The translations under genes and the position numbers were made by a program. DNA of 64,000 nt from Wyeomyia smithii (taxonomy: Eukaryota; Arthropoda; Insecta; Diptera; Culicidae), in assembly GCF_029784165.1 (NCBI RefSeq), contig NC_073696.1:100990065-101054064 (forward strand). The letters are read 5' to 3'. Under the pieces are notes generated by a model. That model saw only the letters and a program-made list of their open reading frames with translations. It had not been told where the DNA came from and did no database searches. Of this stretch, positions 42,394-53,690 are shown piece by piece. How positions within the stretch are numbered: position 1 is the stretch's first letter; every line of letters begins with the position of its first letter.

Positions 42394-45300
42394 CACTACT
42401 GATTTCGCATAAAAAAAACATGGAAGTTTTGACAGGCGTCACTTGAAGGCTGGAATGTGGAATTTGAAAGAGGAACCAGTTGTTTAGATATGTTTAAAGT
42501 GTGGCAACAGAATGGATTTCAGTTTTTTTATCAAACAGTAATGGATTGAAGAATTTGTGAACAGCTGCACTGCAACATGAGCCTATACTGATAATCAACC
42601 CGTTTTTAACGAAATCGTAGAGATAATCCGTTATTATCTCTCCATGTCGGTTGGTTAGTGAGTTAACTTTCCAGCCTATCCTTCGTGACCAAGAGACAAG
42701 ATGGTAAGACGTCACCAATAGAAGAGGGCCCACTTCGCTATGTGGTCATTGCTATACGAATTCGTGGTTGTTGTCGCAACCTGAGAAAAGAGAGCGAGAA
42801 ATTATTCGCACACACATCGCACGTACGTACCTACTGGCACTTCCACGCGGTTTACGCGAATGTGTGCTACTAAATTAAATTTATTTATGCACACCATTTT
42901 GCAGCTCGCGAATTCAAGGGCAGTGACTGTCTGGCAGTCTGGCCTTTGTTAAATCGGTATCGGTTCGGATGTGGACTGAGAAATGCTCAGCTCATGTGAA
43001 ATAGTTTTAAATTGCATGATTAAATCCAAAGTTTTGAGTACCAAGGACTGAATTCATTCAAAGTAAAAATAATATCGCACAGAAATTCGCACAGAAATTC
43101 TAGAATGTTGATAAATTCGAATATTTTTAGATTGAGAACGGTGTTCGATCGGTGTGACGTCCAACAAAAATGATAAAAAAAATTGAAATTGATTACTTCG
43201 AAAAGGTCATTTGTTAAAAATTGTATGAATTTTCATAAGAACTGTAGAAGATTAGTTGAATATTGATGGTTGTCTGATCATAGAGAAATGAATAACAAAA
43301 AAGTCAAAAAAATTCAATAAAAAATTAAGCCAGAACGGTGGATTGGTATGTAGCTTTCGTAGAAAAATTCATATTTCCAATAAATGAATTTTTGAGATAC
43401 ATAATTTATAATTATATTTTTGTGTGTTTCTCTGTGAGTTGTTTTTGTCTGCACACATTTTTTTCTGGAAGGACAAAATTACTGTCAACAACTTGAACAA
43501 ACCCTTCTGGCTCTTACTTTTTTTTTCTGAAAATTTTAACTTTTTTTTTAATTTCTCCATAACTAGACAACTATCAATGTTGAACAAATTCCGATCAAAC
43601 GATCATAAAAAACGGGTAACACGAATATATCTGAACTTGATAGAAAAAACAAAACCTGTAATATTCTTGATACGCCAGAATGATAAAAGGTACAAAATTA
43701 TATCAAATTCAGCTATCGTACATCTGAATGTTCAAAAGTGTGTTTTTCAAAGCATATAATAACATAATTTGTTATTCAATTAACAAAATATTCACATCAA
43801 AACTAATTCTGATCTTTTTCTGCCAAAAACCTTATAAAACTTCCATAATTTGTAGTAATCAGTAAGTAACTTTGATAGGAATTTTGATATTTTAACTATT
43901 AACAAGAGCAAGTTTAGAACACAAGTTGATACAAAAAGTTCGTAACAAAATATCAATATTTGTTATAACCCTGATATATTTGACTGATCGGGTATGCATC
44001 GTTTGGCTGAAAACTTTATGATTTCGTTACAAATAAATTGGATCTGTTAAGATAGAGACCAAAATAGCGTTTCTAGTGTTTTGATGATTCTAATCATATC
44101 AAACTCCATTTTTTACACAAATTGTTTTTCGCACGATTTGTTCACTCTACTATTTGCGAAATATTACGGTTTCTGGGTTTACATGAAATTTCAAAGAATT
44201 ATGTTGCTATACTCTCATCTCAAATATAGCTCTTTGCTTTACTAAATTCTTATGGATGCTGGTTGAAAAAGCATATACTTAGATTACACTATGTTATGAT
44301 TTTTCGAAATATATTTTTCATGAGAGATAAATTATCAATTTTAACATCCACTGGTGTTAAAAACTCAATTTTCAAAAAAATGGCGCTTGGTTCAGTCTGG
44401 TTGCACCCCGACCATATATCCCAGTGAATCATGTGACGGTCCCTCATACTTCATGTCTTTTCTTAGAAGCATGTTCCTCGTGTTACTTCGGACGGTAACT
44501 GAACGAGATGAGCGCAAAGAAGCCATCCAGATTGGAAAGCCTTAAAATGGCACCATTCTGCTGCATCCCCAGATGACGTCAATCGGCCATTAAATGAAAC
44601 AGTTTTTCTTACCGTGTGCGGCGGCCACGGTGACTCGTGGGAAGAGAAACCAACGAATCCGTACGAATCACACAGGCCACGCCAGCTCGCAATGTGCGGC
44701 CCTCGTACATGGCGCAACTGGGCCTGAGTGCTTCTGCACTACTGGTTGATGGGTATGGGGGTATTGTGTAAAAGTGTGATGAAGTTGCGAATTTTACCGG
44801 AACTAGGCACTTGGACCGGTGCTGGCCGGCGCCGCCGTGTTGGATCGTAAGTCTTCGTAAGCTCACTTAGCGTTTTCTTTTTTTTTTTTTTTTTGGGGGA
44901 AGACATGACGGACGGAGCGAGCGGGTCGGGTGAAAGTGGTCAGTGAACGGAAACATGCGGCCAAATATGCAAAAGCGCAGCACGCAAAAATACCGCACGA
45001 TTTGAGCTTGGCCTATTTGCGAAAAAGTTCAACGGCTTTTCGGTGGATTTTTCGGAGGTACGTTCCCGTAAGTGCAGAGCACAGTGGCGGCGGTAAATAT
45101 TCAAATTAGACGATTTATTGTCGGCTTACAATGTTGCATGCAGATGATCGGCGAAGTTACTGCTTGGTGGTCGCACAAACGGTGTTTCCGTAGCCAATGC
45201 ACAGCCAAATTTGACATCCTGTCTCGATTGAATTTTGTTCAATGACAATACTTTATGAGTAATATCAATTCATCAGACCATCTACGAACATCACGTTTTT

Positions 45301-46480
45301 CTCTGTAAATGGACATCAAGATGCAGAAAAAAACTTAATTAAGTTAGAGAATGAGTAGGAGGTACCAAGTTGGATTAATCATTTCTAGGCTTTGACTATT
45401 CAGTTACGAATATACTGTCATCGTCCGTCAAGGACAGTCTGGTAGAGTATTTTTAAGACGACATCACTATGAATTTGGTCACCCACTTAAGTGTGCTTCA
45501 AACAAACAAAATTCTGAAACTATTTTCTTTTCTGCTGTGTGGAAATATACAGTTAAGTGTACGTAATTTATTTACTAGTTTTTTTTTTTAAGATTCATAC
45601 TAAAGGATTACTTTATATAGATTTTACTCTATTCAATCTTGAACATGTTCACTTTATTGTCCCAAAATAAATCGATCTTAAAAAAGTCTGGTGCTAAACT
45701 TTAAATTGATAGATAATGTTATCTATGGTGTTTTTGTGGAACATTTCAACTTTCTATAAAAAGTTTACAAGTTGTGAAAACGCGATTTATGGAAAAATTA
45801 CATTTTTACGCTATAAAACTACTTATTTGCTCTTTTACCAATTCTGTTCGATTCCCACATTTTTACGTATATTTTTTTTATTTTTGTAATGTTATTATCG
45901 AATATTTTGCATGGTTTGGTTCGGCATCGCATTCAGTTATTTAACTCACAAAGCTTAATGCACATCGCAAAAACGTGAATTATTCCCCTAATTTTTAGAT
46001 AAAACCCTTCAAAACACATTTATAAAATGTTCAGTCAAGAACTAAAGCAGAATTTAGGATGAAACTTTAATTCAAAAAGATCCTTGGTATCTTATCGGAA
46101 GACTCAATATATCATAAGTAGTAAAGGGAATGAGAAGGGAATGTTGATGTTTTTATTAAAAAGGCATTCTAATGAGGAATTATATTCGGTTTTGAAATAA
46201 CATTCAGATATATATGGTAGGTGATAATTCTTGTTGGTTTGCTTCTGTACTATATTATTATTAACTTATATTTGGTATGTTTATCTATGCTAAGGTTCAG
46301 TTCTGATAGTTCAAATTCTTAAAAAAACCGCGTAAATTCCGGAATCCACGAAAAAAATCCGCGACCTTAGTGTATATTGATTATAATAATTTTCATTAGA
46401 ATACTTTTTCAGTGAAAACACGAACATTTCCTTTCATTGGTCACTTGAACATAAATTTTGAATATGTAACACGGACGCAA
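42394..46480. other. Unrecognised DNA with a G+C-rich, promoter-like island at 44560-45110
   Basis: Mostly A+T-rich with no recognised gene. The island at 44560-45110 is CpG-rich. On the minus strand it carries a possible exon end GCACACG|GTAAGA (donor at 44616). On the plus strand it carries GGTCAGTGAACGG (44938) and possible donors at 45057 (GAG|GTACGT) and 45070 (CCC|GTAAGTG). This is what a 5' UTR exon or divergent promoter of a host gene could look like. Confidence 0.3.
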
Positions 46481-46489
46481 AACGACTTG

Positions 46490-47110
46490 AGAAACGATTC
46501 TGCTCGTTTATTAAAAAGCGTAATCAGAGTGAATTATGTACTATCAAACATGTTTCCTAGGAATCTGGTGTCTACTAACTGTTCGCGAAACACTTTGTTA
46601 GTGTTTCCAGACCTAGCGTAGCTTTGGATGATGGGCCCGGACGGGATACCATCAGTGGTACTTGAATATGTGTTGAAGTATTATGCAAGTCATTATAAAA
46701 AATTGTCACATTTACAGTAAAAACTTCCTAAATCTTAGAAGTAATCATATAGGTGTCTTCACAGACTACAAAAAATAAGCTAAATGCAACATTAAAAACT
46801 ATCGTTGTGTGGCATTCCTGTGCCCCGGGTCAAAATTGTTATAGATTCCTGTGGGTGATCTTCCATTTTGTAAAGTGAAATCATACACCACGATGAAGCA
46901 ACACGATTTCTATCTCAAACACTCGATTAACAGAAACCTGCTTCAGTTCTGCTCGTTTGGCATTAGAAAAATAAAGGAAAAAGCTGAAGTTAACACAATA
47001 ATGTACACAGATCTGCTGCTTTGGACCGCATTGACCATATTGTTAAGAAAGCTAAGTCGATTTGTTGCTTCCGGTGGTTTTGTTCATTGGTTACATACTT
47101 ACCTGAACGG
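46490..47110 (+). pseudogene. Jockey-clade LINE RT, left part of a split copy
   Basis: Pieces of a jockey-type RT in order: VLSNMFPRNLVSTNCSRNTL (about 46530), GPDGIPSVVLEYVLKYYASH (46635), then QHDFYLKHSINRNLLQFCSF (46893), then MYTDLLLW in place of the usual YTDLSAAFD, and GGFVHWLHTYLNGARYY ending near 47125. The right part resumes at 53386. Stops and frame changes are present throughout. Together the two parts represent one old copy interrupted by more than 6 kb of younger insertions. Confidence 0.72.
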
Positions 47111-47741
47111 TGCCCGTTATTATAACGTTATTATAAAAAACCGTTATTATAAAAAAATACACCAAAGAATCTGAGTACACCGTTCGATTCGTTATGACGT
47201 TCGGAATGTCTGGTCAAAATTTCAAAATCATCGTACGGTACATTTTTGAGTAATGCCCCTTTGATTTGTTTTTGATTTTGGAAGTTATTTCATAAAATGG
47301 CGGTTGAAAAACGTGCTTTACAATAAGTATTTCGTCGTTTTATTATCACTTTTGTTTTCTTCATCTATAGTTTATTTGACACGGCACAAATACAATTCAA
47401 TGTTTAACGGCGCCAATTATATCTGGTAGCTTACTTTCTAAAGTATCTTAATAACTAAAAGCAAATTTTTTATCCTCGCTGCTGACTACGAGCTGAAACT
47501 AAATCTAACTTAAAGCTAGAATATTTTGCATTAAAAGCACAGATTTGCTGTTTGATGGTTTTCATTGCCATGGGTAAGCAGCATATTAAATTTGTTCCGC
47601 TGCTGGGCCAAGATATTACGGACATATTGGGTTGTTTCCATCGGGCCTTGAGAGTATCGTGCGGGTCTGATTGCTGTTTCCGGATCCGGGGTCTTAACGT
47701 GTTCTTGTCGTTTGGTTGGATGTAGGCGGAAGGGGATAGAA

Positions 47742-50700
47742 CTAAACTGGAACGTGGATGGATTTCAGGAAAACGTATATAAGGGACATGTAGGATAGGT
47801 CACGGCTCGCCAAGACATCACGAACAGGAACAGCTGGCTGCCTACCTTCGGCCTGCAGGGAAGCTATTAATCTAGACCTGGCGTCACGGTGTACAGGGCA
47901 TGACCAAACAACGTGCTCTATGTCGTGATAACCTTCACCACAGGCACAGATACCACTCTCCCCGAGCCCAACACGACGGAGATGCGCGTCAAATTTATAG
48001 TGATTGGACATAAGCCGGGACATCACGCAAATGAAATCCCGACCTACATCCAACCCCTTGAACCACGGGTTCGTCGATACCTTGGGGATTATGGAATGTA
48101 ACCACCTTCCCAGTTCCCCCTTGGTCCAAGAATTTTGCCAACTGATGATCGTATTCTGACGTACAAATGCGAAAAATTCATTAAAGGCAATTGGTCTTTC
48201 ATAAATATCACCGTTTGTTGCGCCCACCTTAGCCAAAGAGTCCGCTTTCTCATTACCCGGTATCGAGCAGTGAGAAGGGACCCACGCTAAGGTAATCTGA
48301 GTAGATTTTTCGGATAAAGCACTCAGATGTTCCCGTATTTTCCCCAGGAAATACGGAGAGTGCTTAACATCTTTCATCGATCGGAGAGCCTCAATGGAAC
48401 TGAGACTGTCCGTAAAGATGAAATAATGGTCCGTGGGCATTTTTTCGATAATCCCTAGGGTGTACTGAATTGCAGCTAATTCTGCGACGTAAACAGAAGC
48501 AGGATTATTGAGCTTATGGGAGACGGTTAAATTGTTATTGAAGATACCGAAGCCAGTGGACCCATCAAGAAGTGATCCGTCAGTGTAGTACATATTGTCG
48601 CAGTTGATGTTTCGATATTTATTGGAAATTTTTTTAGGGATCTGCTGCACGCGTAAATGATCCGGGTTTCCACGAGTTTCTTCTATCATGGATGTATCGA
48701 AAAACACAGTAGAATCAGAAGTATTTGATAAGTCGACACGATTTGGAATATTCGAAGAAGGGTTAATATTTTGGGACATGTGATTGAAATACAATGTCAT
48801 AAAACGGGTTTGAGAATTAAGTTCGATTAACCTTTCAAAATTTTCAATCACGGGACGGTTCAAGACCTCACATTTGATTAGAATACGAGAAGACAGGCTC
48901 CAGAAGCGGTTTTTCAATGGTAGTACTCCAGCTAAGATCTCCAAACTCATCGTATGGGTCGATTGCATGCAACCCAAGGCGATACGCAAACAACGATATT
49001 GTATTCGCTCCAGTTTGATCAAATGTGTGTTTGCTGCGGAGCGGAAGCAGAAACACCCGTACTCAATGACAGACAATATCGTTGTTTGGTAAAGCCTTAT
49101 AAGGTCTCCTGGGTGGGCTCCCCACCATTGTCCGGTTATTATACGAAGAAAATTCACTCTTTGTTGACATTTTTTCATCAGATACCTCACGTGACAACCC
49201 CAGGAGCCTTTAGAGTCGAACCAGACACCAAGATATTTGTGTACCAAAACCTGAGAAATCGTTTTACCCATTAATTGTGTTTGAAGCAGAGCAGGTTCAT
49301 GCTTCCTAGAAAAAACTACTATCTCAGTCTTCCCCGGAGAGAATTCGATACCTAGCTGTAAAGCCCAAGCAGACAAATTGTCCAAGGTATCTTGCAATGG
49401 TCCTTGCAAATCGGCAGCTTTGGCTCCTGTAACAGAGATTACACTGTCGTCTGCAAGTTGTCTTATCGTGCATGAATTTGCCAGACATTCGTCGATGTCA
49501 TTTACATAAAAGTTGTAAAGAAGGGGGCTTAAACATGAGCCCTGGGGAAGACCCATGTAGCTAATGCGAAAAGTTGCCAAATCGCCGTGCGTAAAATGCA
49601 TGTGCTTTTCGGACAACAAATTGTGCAAAAAATTGTTCAAAATTGGAGAAAATCCTTGTCGGTGAAGTTTACCCGAAAGATTGTCAATAGAAACGGAATC
49701 AAAAGCCCCCTTAATGTCCAAGATCGCAGACGCCATTTGTTCTTTGCGAGCATACGCCAGCTGAATATCTGTTGAAAGCAACGCAAGGCAATCATTCGTC
49801 CCTTTGGCACGGCGGAAGCCAAATTGAGTATCTGATAGTAGACCATTTGATTCGACCCAATGGTCTAAACGACGGAGTATCATTTTTTCCATCAATTTCC
49901 GGATACAGGATAGCATTGCAATCGGCCTATAAGAGTTGTGATCAGAAGCTGGTTTCCCTGGTTTTTGGATGGCGATCACCTTCACTTGCCTCCAATCCTG
50001 CGGTACAATGTTTTGCTCCAGGAACTTATTGAACAAGTTCAACAAGCGCCTCTTGGCATTGCCGGGTAGATTCTTCAACAAGTTGAATTTGATTCTATCT
50101 AACCCAGGCGCGTTATTGTTACAGGACAGGAGGGCAACTGAAAATTCTGCCATCGTAAAAGGTGATTCTATCGCGTCGTGGCCCGGAGACGCATCGCGAA
50201 CAATGTTTTGCTCAGGAACAGAGTCCGGACATACTTTCCTGGCAAAATCAAATATCCACCGACTTGAAGACTCCTCGCTTTCGTTGACCGTTACGCGATT
50301 CCGCATTCTTCGGGCTGTGTTCCAAAGAGTGCTCATCGATGTCTCCCTCGACGTCTCGTTCACGAACCGACGCCAATATCCGCGTTTCTTTGCTTTAGCC
50401 AAACTTTTAAGCTTGGTATTAAGCTCCGAATACCGTAAATAGTCGCCAGGTATACCTCCCTTCTGGTAGGCCTTAAACGCGTCGGATCTTTGCGTGTAGA
50501 CATCGGAGCACTCTTGGTCCCACCACGGAGTGGGAGGCCGTTCTTTGATCGTTACGCCGGGATATTTCTTCGTTTGGGCTTGCAACGCGGCGTCGAGAAT
50601 CAAGCCCGCGAGGAGGTTGTATTCTTCAAGTGGTGGATGATGTTGAATCGAATCGACCGCTTTTGAAATCATTTCCTCGTATAACTTCCAATCGACATTC

Positions 50701-51449
50701 CGTGTGAGGTCATACGGAATGTCAACTGGTCGCATGCGAGATGACCCGTTATTAATTGAAATAAGAATAGGCAGATGGTCGCTACCGTGAGGATCGAGGA
50801 TTACCTTCCATGTGCAATCCAACCGTAGCGACGTCGAACATAAGGATAGATCCAAAGCGCTTGGGCGCGCTAGAGGTTTCGGGATACGTGTCATTTCACC
50901 GTTGTTTAAAATAGTCATGTCGAAGTCATCGCAAAGGTTATAGATTAAAGAGGAGCGGTTATCATTGTATGGGGAACCCCAAGCCACGCCATGAGAGTTG
51001 AAGTCTCCCAAAATCAAACGTGGCGAGGGAAGAAGTTCTATTAAATCAAAGAGCAGCCGTTGCCCAACCTGTGCTCTGGGAGGAATATATATTGAGGCAA
51101 AACAAAGCTCTTTACCTTGTATTGTCATTTGACATGCGACAACTTCGATGCCTGGAATCGAGGGGAGGTTAATACGATAGAAAGAATAGCACTTTTTAAT
51201 CCCTAAAAGCACTCTTCCATATGGGGTGTCTCGATCAAGGCGAATAATATTAAAATCATGGAAGCTGAGATCAATATTTGAAGTAAGCCAAGTTTCACAA
51301 AGGGAAAATGCATCGCATTTGTTTTTATTTATCAAAACTTTAAACGAATCAATTTTTGGTAAAATACTTCTACAATTCCACTGTAAGACAGAGATAGAAT
51401 CCTTCATATACGCAGTTGAATTAGGCATCGAAGGATACAATCGCTGCAA
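47742..51449 (-). CDS. LINE ORF2: endonuclease, reverse transcriptase, RNase H (1,235 aa)
   Basis: This protein nicks the target, copies the LINE RNA there and degrades it. Residues about 15-235 are an AP-like endonuclease: LQWNCRSI, LCETWL, LILGDFNSHG and GSDHLPI. The RT at about 470-760 has RPIAMLSC, AILDIKGAFDSVSIDN, GLPQGSCLSPLLYN and the catalytic LADD box. RNase H at about 975-1110 has YYTDGS, AELAAI, FTDSLSS and PSHCSIPGNEKADS. A C-terminal Cys-rich motif, CACGEGYHDIEHVVWSCPVH, follows. All expected catalytic acids are present and the frame is uninterrupted. The start overlaps the end of ORF1 by 29 nt, normal for this clade. Domain order including RNase H places it in the I clade. Confidence 0.92.
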   Translation of the reverse strand: MQRLYPSMPNSTAYMKDSISVLQWNCRSILPKIDSFKVLINKNKCDAFSLCETWLTSNIDLSFHDFNIIRLDRDTPYGRVLLGIKKCYSFYRINLPSIPGIEVVACQMTIQGKELCFASIYIPPRAQVGQRLLFDLIELLPSPRLILGDFNSHGVAWGSPYNDNRSSLIYNLCDDFDMTILNNGEMTRIPKPLARPSALDLSLCSTSLRLDCTWKVILDPHGSDHLPILISINNGSSRMRPVDIPYDLTRNVDWKLYEEMISKAVDSIQHHPPLEEYNLLAGLILDAALQAQTKKYPGVTIKERPPTPWWDQECSDVYTQRSDAFKAYQKGGIPGDYLRYSELNTKLKSLAKAKKRGYWRRFVNETSRETSMSTLWNTARRMRNRVTVNESEESSSRWIFDFARKVCPDSVPEQNIVRDASPGHDAIESPFTMAEFSVALLSCNNNAPGLDRIKFNLLKNLPGNAKRRLLNLFNKFLEQNIVPQDWRQVKVIAIQKPGKPASDHNSYRPIAMLSCIRKLMEKMILRRLDHWVESNGLLSDTQFGFRRAKGTNDCLALLSTDIQLAYARKEQMASAILDIKGAFDSVSIDNLSGKLHRQGFSPILNNFLHNLLSEKHMHFTHGDLATFRISYMGLPQGSCLSPLLYNFYVNDIDECLANSCTIRQLADDSVISVTGAKAADLQGPLQDTLDNLSAWALQLGIEFSPGKTEIVVFSRKHEPALLQTQLMGKTISQVLVHKYLGVWFDSKGSWGCHVRYLMKKCQQRVNFLRIITGQWWGAHPGDLIRLYQTTILSVIEYGCFCFRSAANTHLIKLERIQYRCLRIALGCMQSTHTMSLEILAGVLPLKNRFWSLSSRILIKCEVLNRPVIENFERLIELNSQTRFMTLYFNHMSQNINPSSNIPNRVDLSNTSDSTVFFDTSMIEETRGNPDHLRVQQIPKKISNKYRNINCDNMYYTDGSLLDGSTGFGIFNNNLTVSHKLNNPASVYVAELAAIQYTLGIIEKMPTDHYFIFTDSLSSIEALRSMKDVKHSPYFLGKIREHLSALSEKSTQITLAWVPSHCSIPGNEKADSLAKVGATNGDIYERPIAFNEFFAFVRQNTIISWQNSWTKGELGRWLHSIIPKVSTNPWFKGLDVGRDFICVMSRLMSNHYKFDAHLRRVGLGESGICACGEGYHDIEHVVWSCPVHRDARSRLIASLQAEGRQPAVPVRDVLASRDLSYMSLIYVFLKSIHVPV

Positions 51450-52770
51450 GGAGGGGCCATTGGGCAGTCAACTGCTTCAAAAATGATCTAACTGTTGGGA
51501 GGAATGCTGTAAGAAAAATTTGAATTGGATCGGGTATATTGAAATTTTCAAAAATCCAGTCCACAATGTCAAAAAATTTTACTAATCCAGAGTTTGTTTC
51601 ATCAACTGGATGTGCAAAAGGAACAACTGGGGTTTTAGATGTTCCTGGCAGTGCTGGGAACTCCTTCTGGGACTTTAAATTTGCAAGCCCAGGAGGAGTT
51701 TGCTTCGGTTTTTCCGCAGCACTGTTTGGTTTGTTCGTACTTTTCATTACACTTTGGGACAATTACGGGGAAGTTTAGGAGAAGAAACATTTTTCCTCTT
51801 CCTAGACTCCCCAGGATTGGCATAAGATGTTCCCGCTGATGAATCGTCAGAATCGGTTTCATCGGAGGGCAACAGATCAAAGGGGTTCGATGTTATGGTA
51901 GAAGTGGTCACGGTCTTCTTCAGCATCTCAGCGTAAGAACGCTTTGAACGCTCCTTAAGTGACCGCTTGATTTTATCTCTGCGCTGCATGTACACCGGGC
52001 ATGTGGAGAGCTCATGCTGGTTTTCCCCACAGTGAATACATTTTTCAGCATTAACACTGCAAGAATCTTCCGCATAAGTCTCCCCACACTTGCTACATCG
52101 TGCCTTATTGCAGCAGTAGGCGGCTGTGTGGCCTAACTGCTTGCAATTGGTGCAATTTATAACACGGGGTACATACAATCGCACAGGCAGACGAACCCGG
52201 TCGATCGAGACGTGGCTAGGGAGTGCAGATCCGGCAAACGTAACGCGAAACAAGTCTGACGGAGTGTAAACTTTTTTACCGCCGACGAGGGACATGGACC
52301 GCAATTGCTTACAATCCAAAATCTTCGCCTGTGTTTCGGTATTTTTGAAGCAACCGGTTGCGCTTTTTAGGATACACTCGACAGACAGACTCGAATCGGT
52401 TATGACACCGTCGATCTCCACGTCTCGTGCGTGTATGTAAACGCGATACTCGCGTGTGAAGAGCTCAGAGCAAGCGATAGCATTGGCCTGTGCCAGATCA
52501 CTGACCACGACACGGAGCTTGTTAGGTCGGACCTTAGAAATTTCGGTCACGGCCTTGTACCCCTTCGTCAGGTCTTTAGAAATTTGCAGTATGTTTAATC
52601 GCTCCTGCCTTTGGACGAAAATAAACAGTATAGCTGCCCTGTTGAGATCCGTCCGGGTAAAGCCTGGGGCGAGGGGGGACTGGAGAATGAACAGGGGAGG
52701 GGGTAACAGAAGGGTCAGGGTCAGGTGGGTTCGGGGATGGTGGCACGGGAGGCGAGGGATTTATATCCAT
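51421..52770 (-). pseudogene. LINE ORF1: nucleic-acid-binding protein, two frameshifts
   Basis: ORF1 would be about 440 aa and packages the LINE RNA. It starts at ATG 52770 with a Pro-rich N-terminus (MDINPSPPVPPSPNPPDPDP) and GSYTVYFRPK. A 1-nt shift near 52610 moves it to the frame reading LNILQISKDLTK and VTEISKVRPNKLRVVVSD. Three CCHC-type zinc knuckles follow at about 52150-51990: CTNCKQLGHTAAYC, CSKCGETYAEDSC and CIHCGENQHELSTC. A second shift near 51755 moves it to the frame with AAEKPKQTPPGLANLKSQKE and a hydrophobic C-terminus ending at 51421. Each shift is a single small indel in an otherwise conserved reading, so the element died recently or needs ORF1 in trans. Confidence 0.85.
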
Positions 52771-53385
52771 CGCGCTAAATGTAGCGCACTAGCGCACTAG
52801 CGCCGACAAGAACACGTACCTCTTTACTTCTTCCTTCCAGCAGTGGTTGTCCGATCGTTCGAAGCTGCACCCAAAGCAGCCAGCAGCACCAGTACAGCAG
52901 CACCAATACAGCCACCAGCAGTGAGCCGGGTGTGAGATCACTCAGCACAGCGACGCGGACTCGACTGTCAACTGATGGCCTTGAATTAGAAAGATCTATT
53001 CACTGTGCACAGATCAAAACTGCAGCTGGTATTTTGCACCAATACAGCCAAAGTTGCGAGCCGGGTACAGAACGTAGCGACACAACTCACGATCTAGTAG
53101 GCCTTTAGCGCGAATAATACACTCTTTTGTTTGGCTATTCGTACACACGGACCGGATTGTAATAGAACGACCACTTTGCACGTCCGTTTCTGTCGAGTGT
53201 TCGACGCGGAATGTTATCACTTTTTTGTACTTTACGACCTTCAAAAGGGCATTACTCAAAAATGTACCGTACGATGATTTTGAAATTTTGACCAGAGATT
53301 TTGGACGTCATAAGGAATCGAATGGTTAACTCAGATTCTTTGGTGCATTTTTTTATAATAACGGTCTGTGGGAACACCGTGACTT

Positions 53386-53690
53386 GACAAATCGCTGCCT
53401 ATCAGTAAAGATTGGCTCCAATCTCATACCTTCTACAATCAGTCTGGAGTTCCATAAGGAAATAACTTAGGGTCGTTTGTTTTGTAATTCACATTGATAG
53501 AAACTACTTTATGCTGACGATTTTAAACGATTTCTTGCTGTGTAGTGTTTGAAAGACTGCAAGCAATTGCAGATTCTTATAAACCAGTTTGTAAAATGGT
53601 GTCGCATGAATAACCTCACGATAAGTGTTGCCAGGTACGATAAGTGTTGGCAGGTGAATGTTTTAGGGGTAATAAATATGTCCATAATGG
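53386..53690 (+). pseudogene. Jockey-clade LINE RT, right part of the split copy
   Basis: The frame resumes with CLSVKIGSNLIPSTIS and reaches the catalytic box KLLYADDFKRFLAV, followed after a stop by CLKDCKQLQILINQFVKWCR and MNNLTISV. This continues directly from LNGARYY at 47125. The conserved VPQGSNLGPLLF segment is largely missing. Confidence 0.72.

Larger units (their letters stand above)
47355..53240 (-). mobile_element. Nearly full-length I-clade LINE
   Basis: The element runs on the minus strand: 5' UTR (about 53240-52771), ORF1 (52770-51421, frameshifted), ORF2 (51449-47742, intact) and a ~390-bp 3' UTR ending near 47355 in TCAAATAAACTATAGATGAA. The exact 5' end is uncertain; ATCAGTTGACAGTCGAG near 52975 is one candidate start. 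Two similar blocks in the leader (GTCGCTACGTT and GTCGCTGTGCT, each followed by CCCGGCTC and GGCTGTATTGGTGC) suggest repeated promoter units. A 3' fragment of the same family lies at 12115-12486. Confidence 0.88.
47141..53364. mobile_element. Element with 118-bp terminal inverted repeats, carrying an I-clade LINE
   Basis: 47141-47258 and 53247-53364 are inverted repeats of equal length with about nine mismatches. Both begin CCGTTATTATAAAAAAAT at the outside and end GAGTAATGCCC at the inside. The unit interrupts the jockey RT frame between LNGARYY and SVKIGSN. The CCGTTATTATAA phrase is present two to three times at the left outer edge (47115-47152). The most economical reading is a MITE-like DNA element later entered by the LINE. 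Confidence 0.75.

Noticed and set aside
44609..44866. 85-codon minus ORF in the CpG-rich island as a protein-coding exon
   Set aside because: No recognised domain; a 5' UTR or promoter explanation fits the composition as well.
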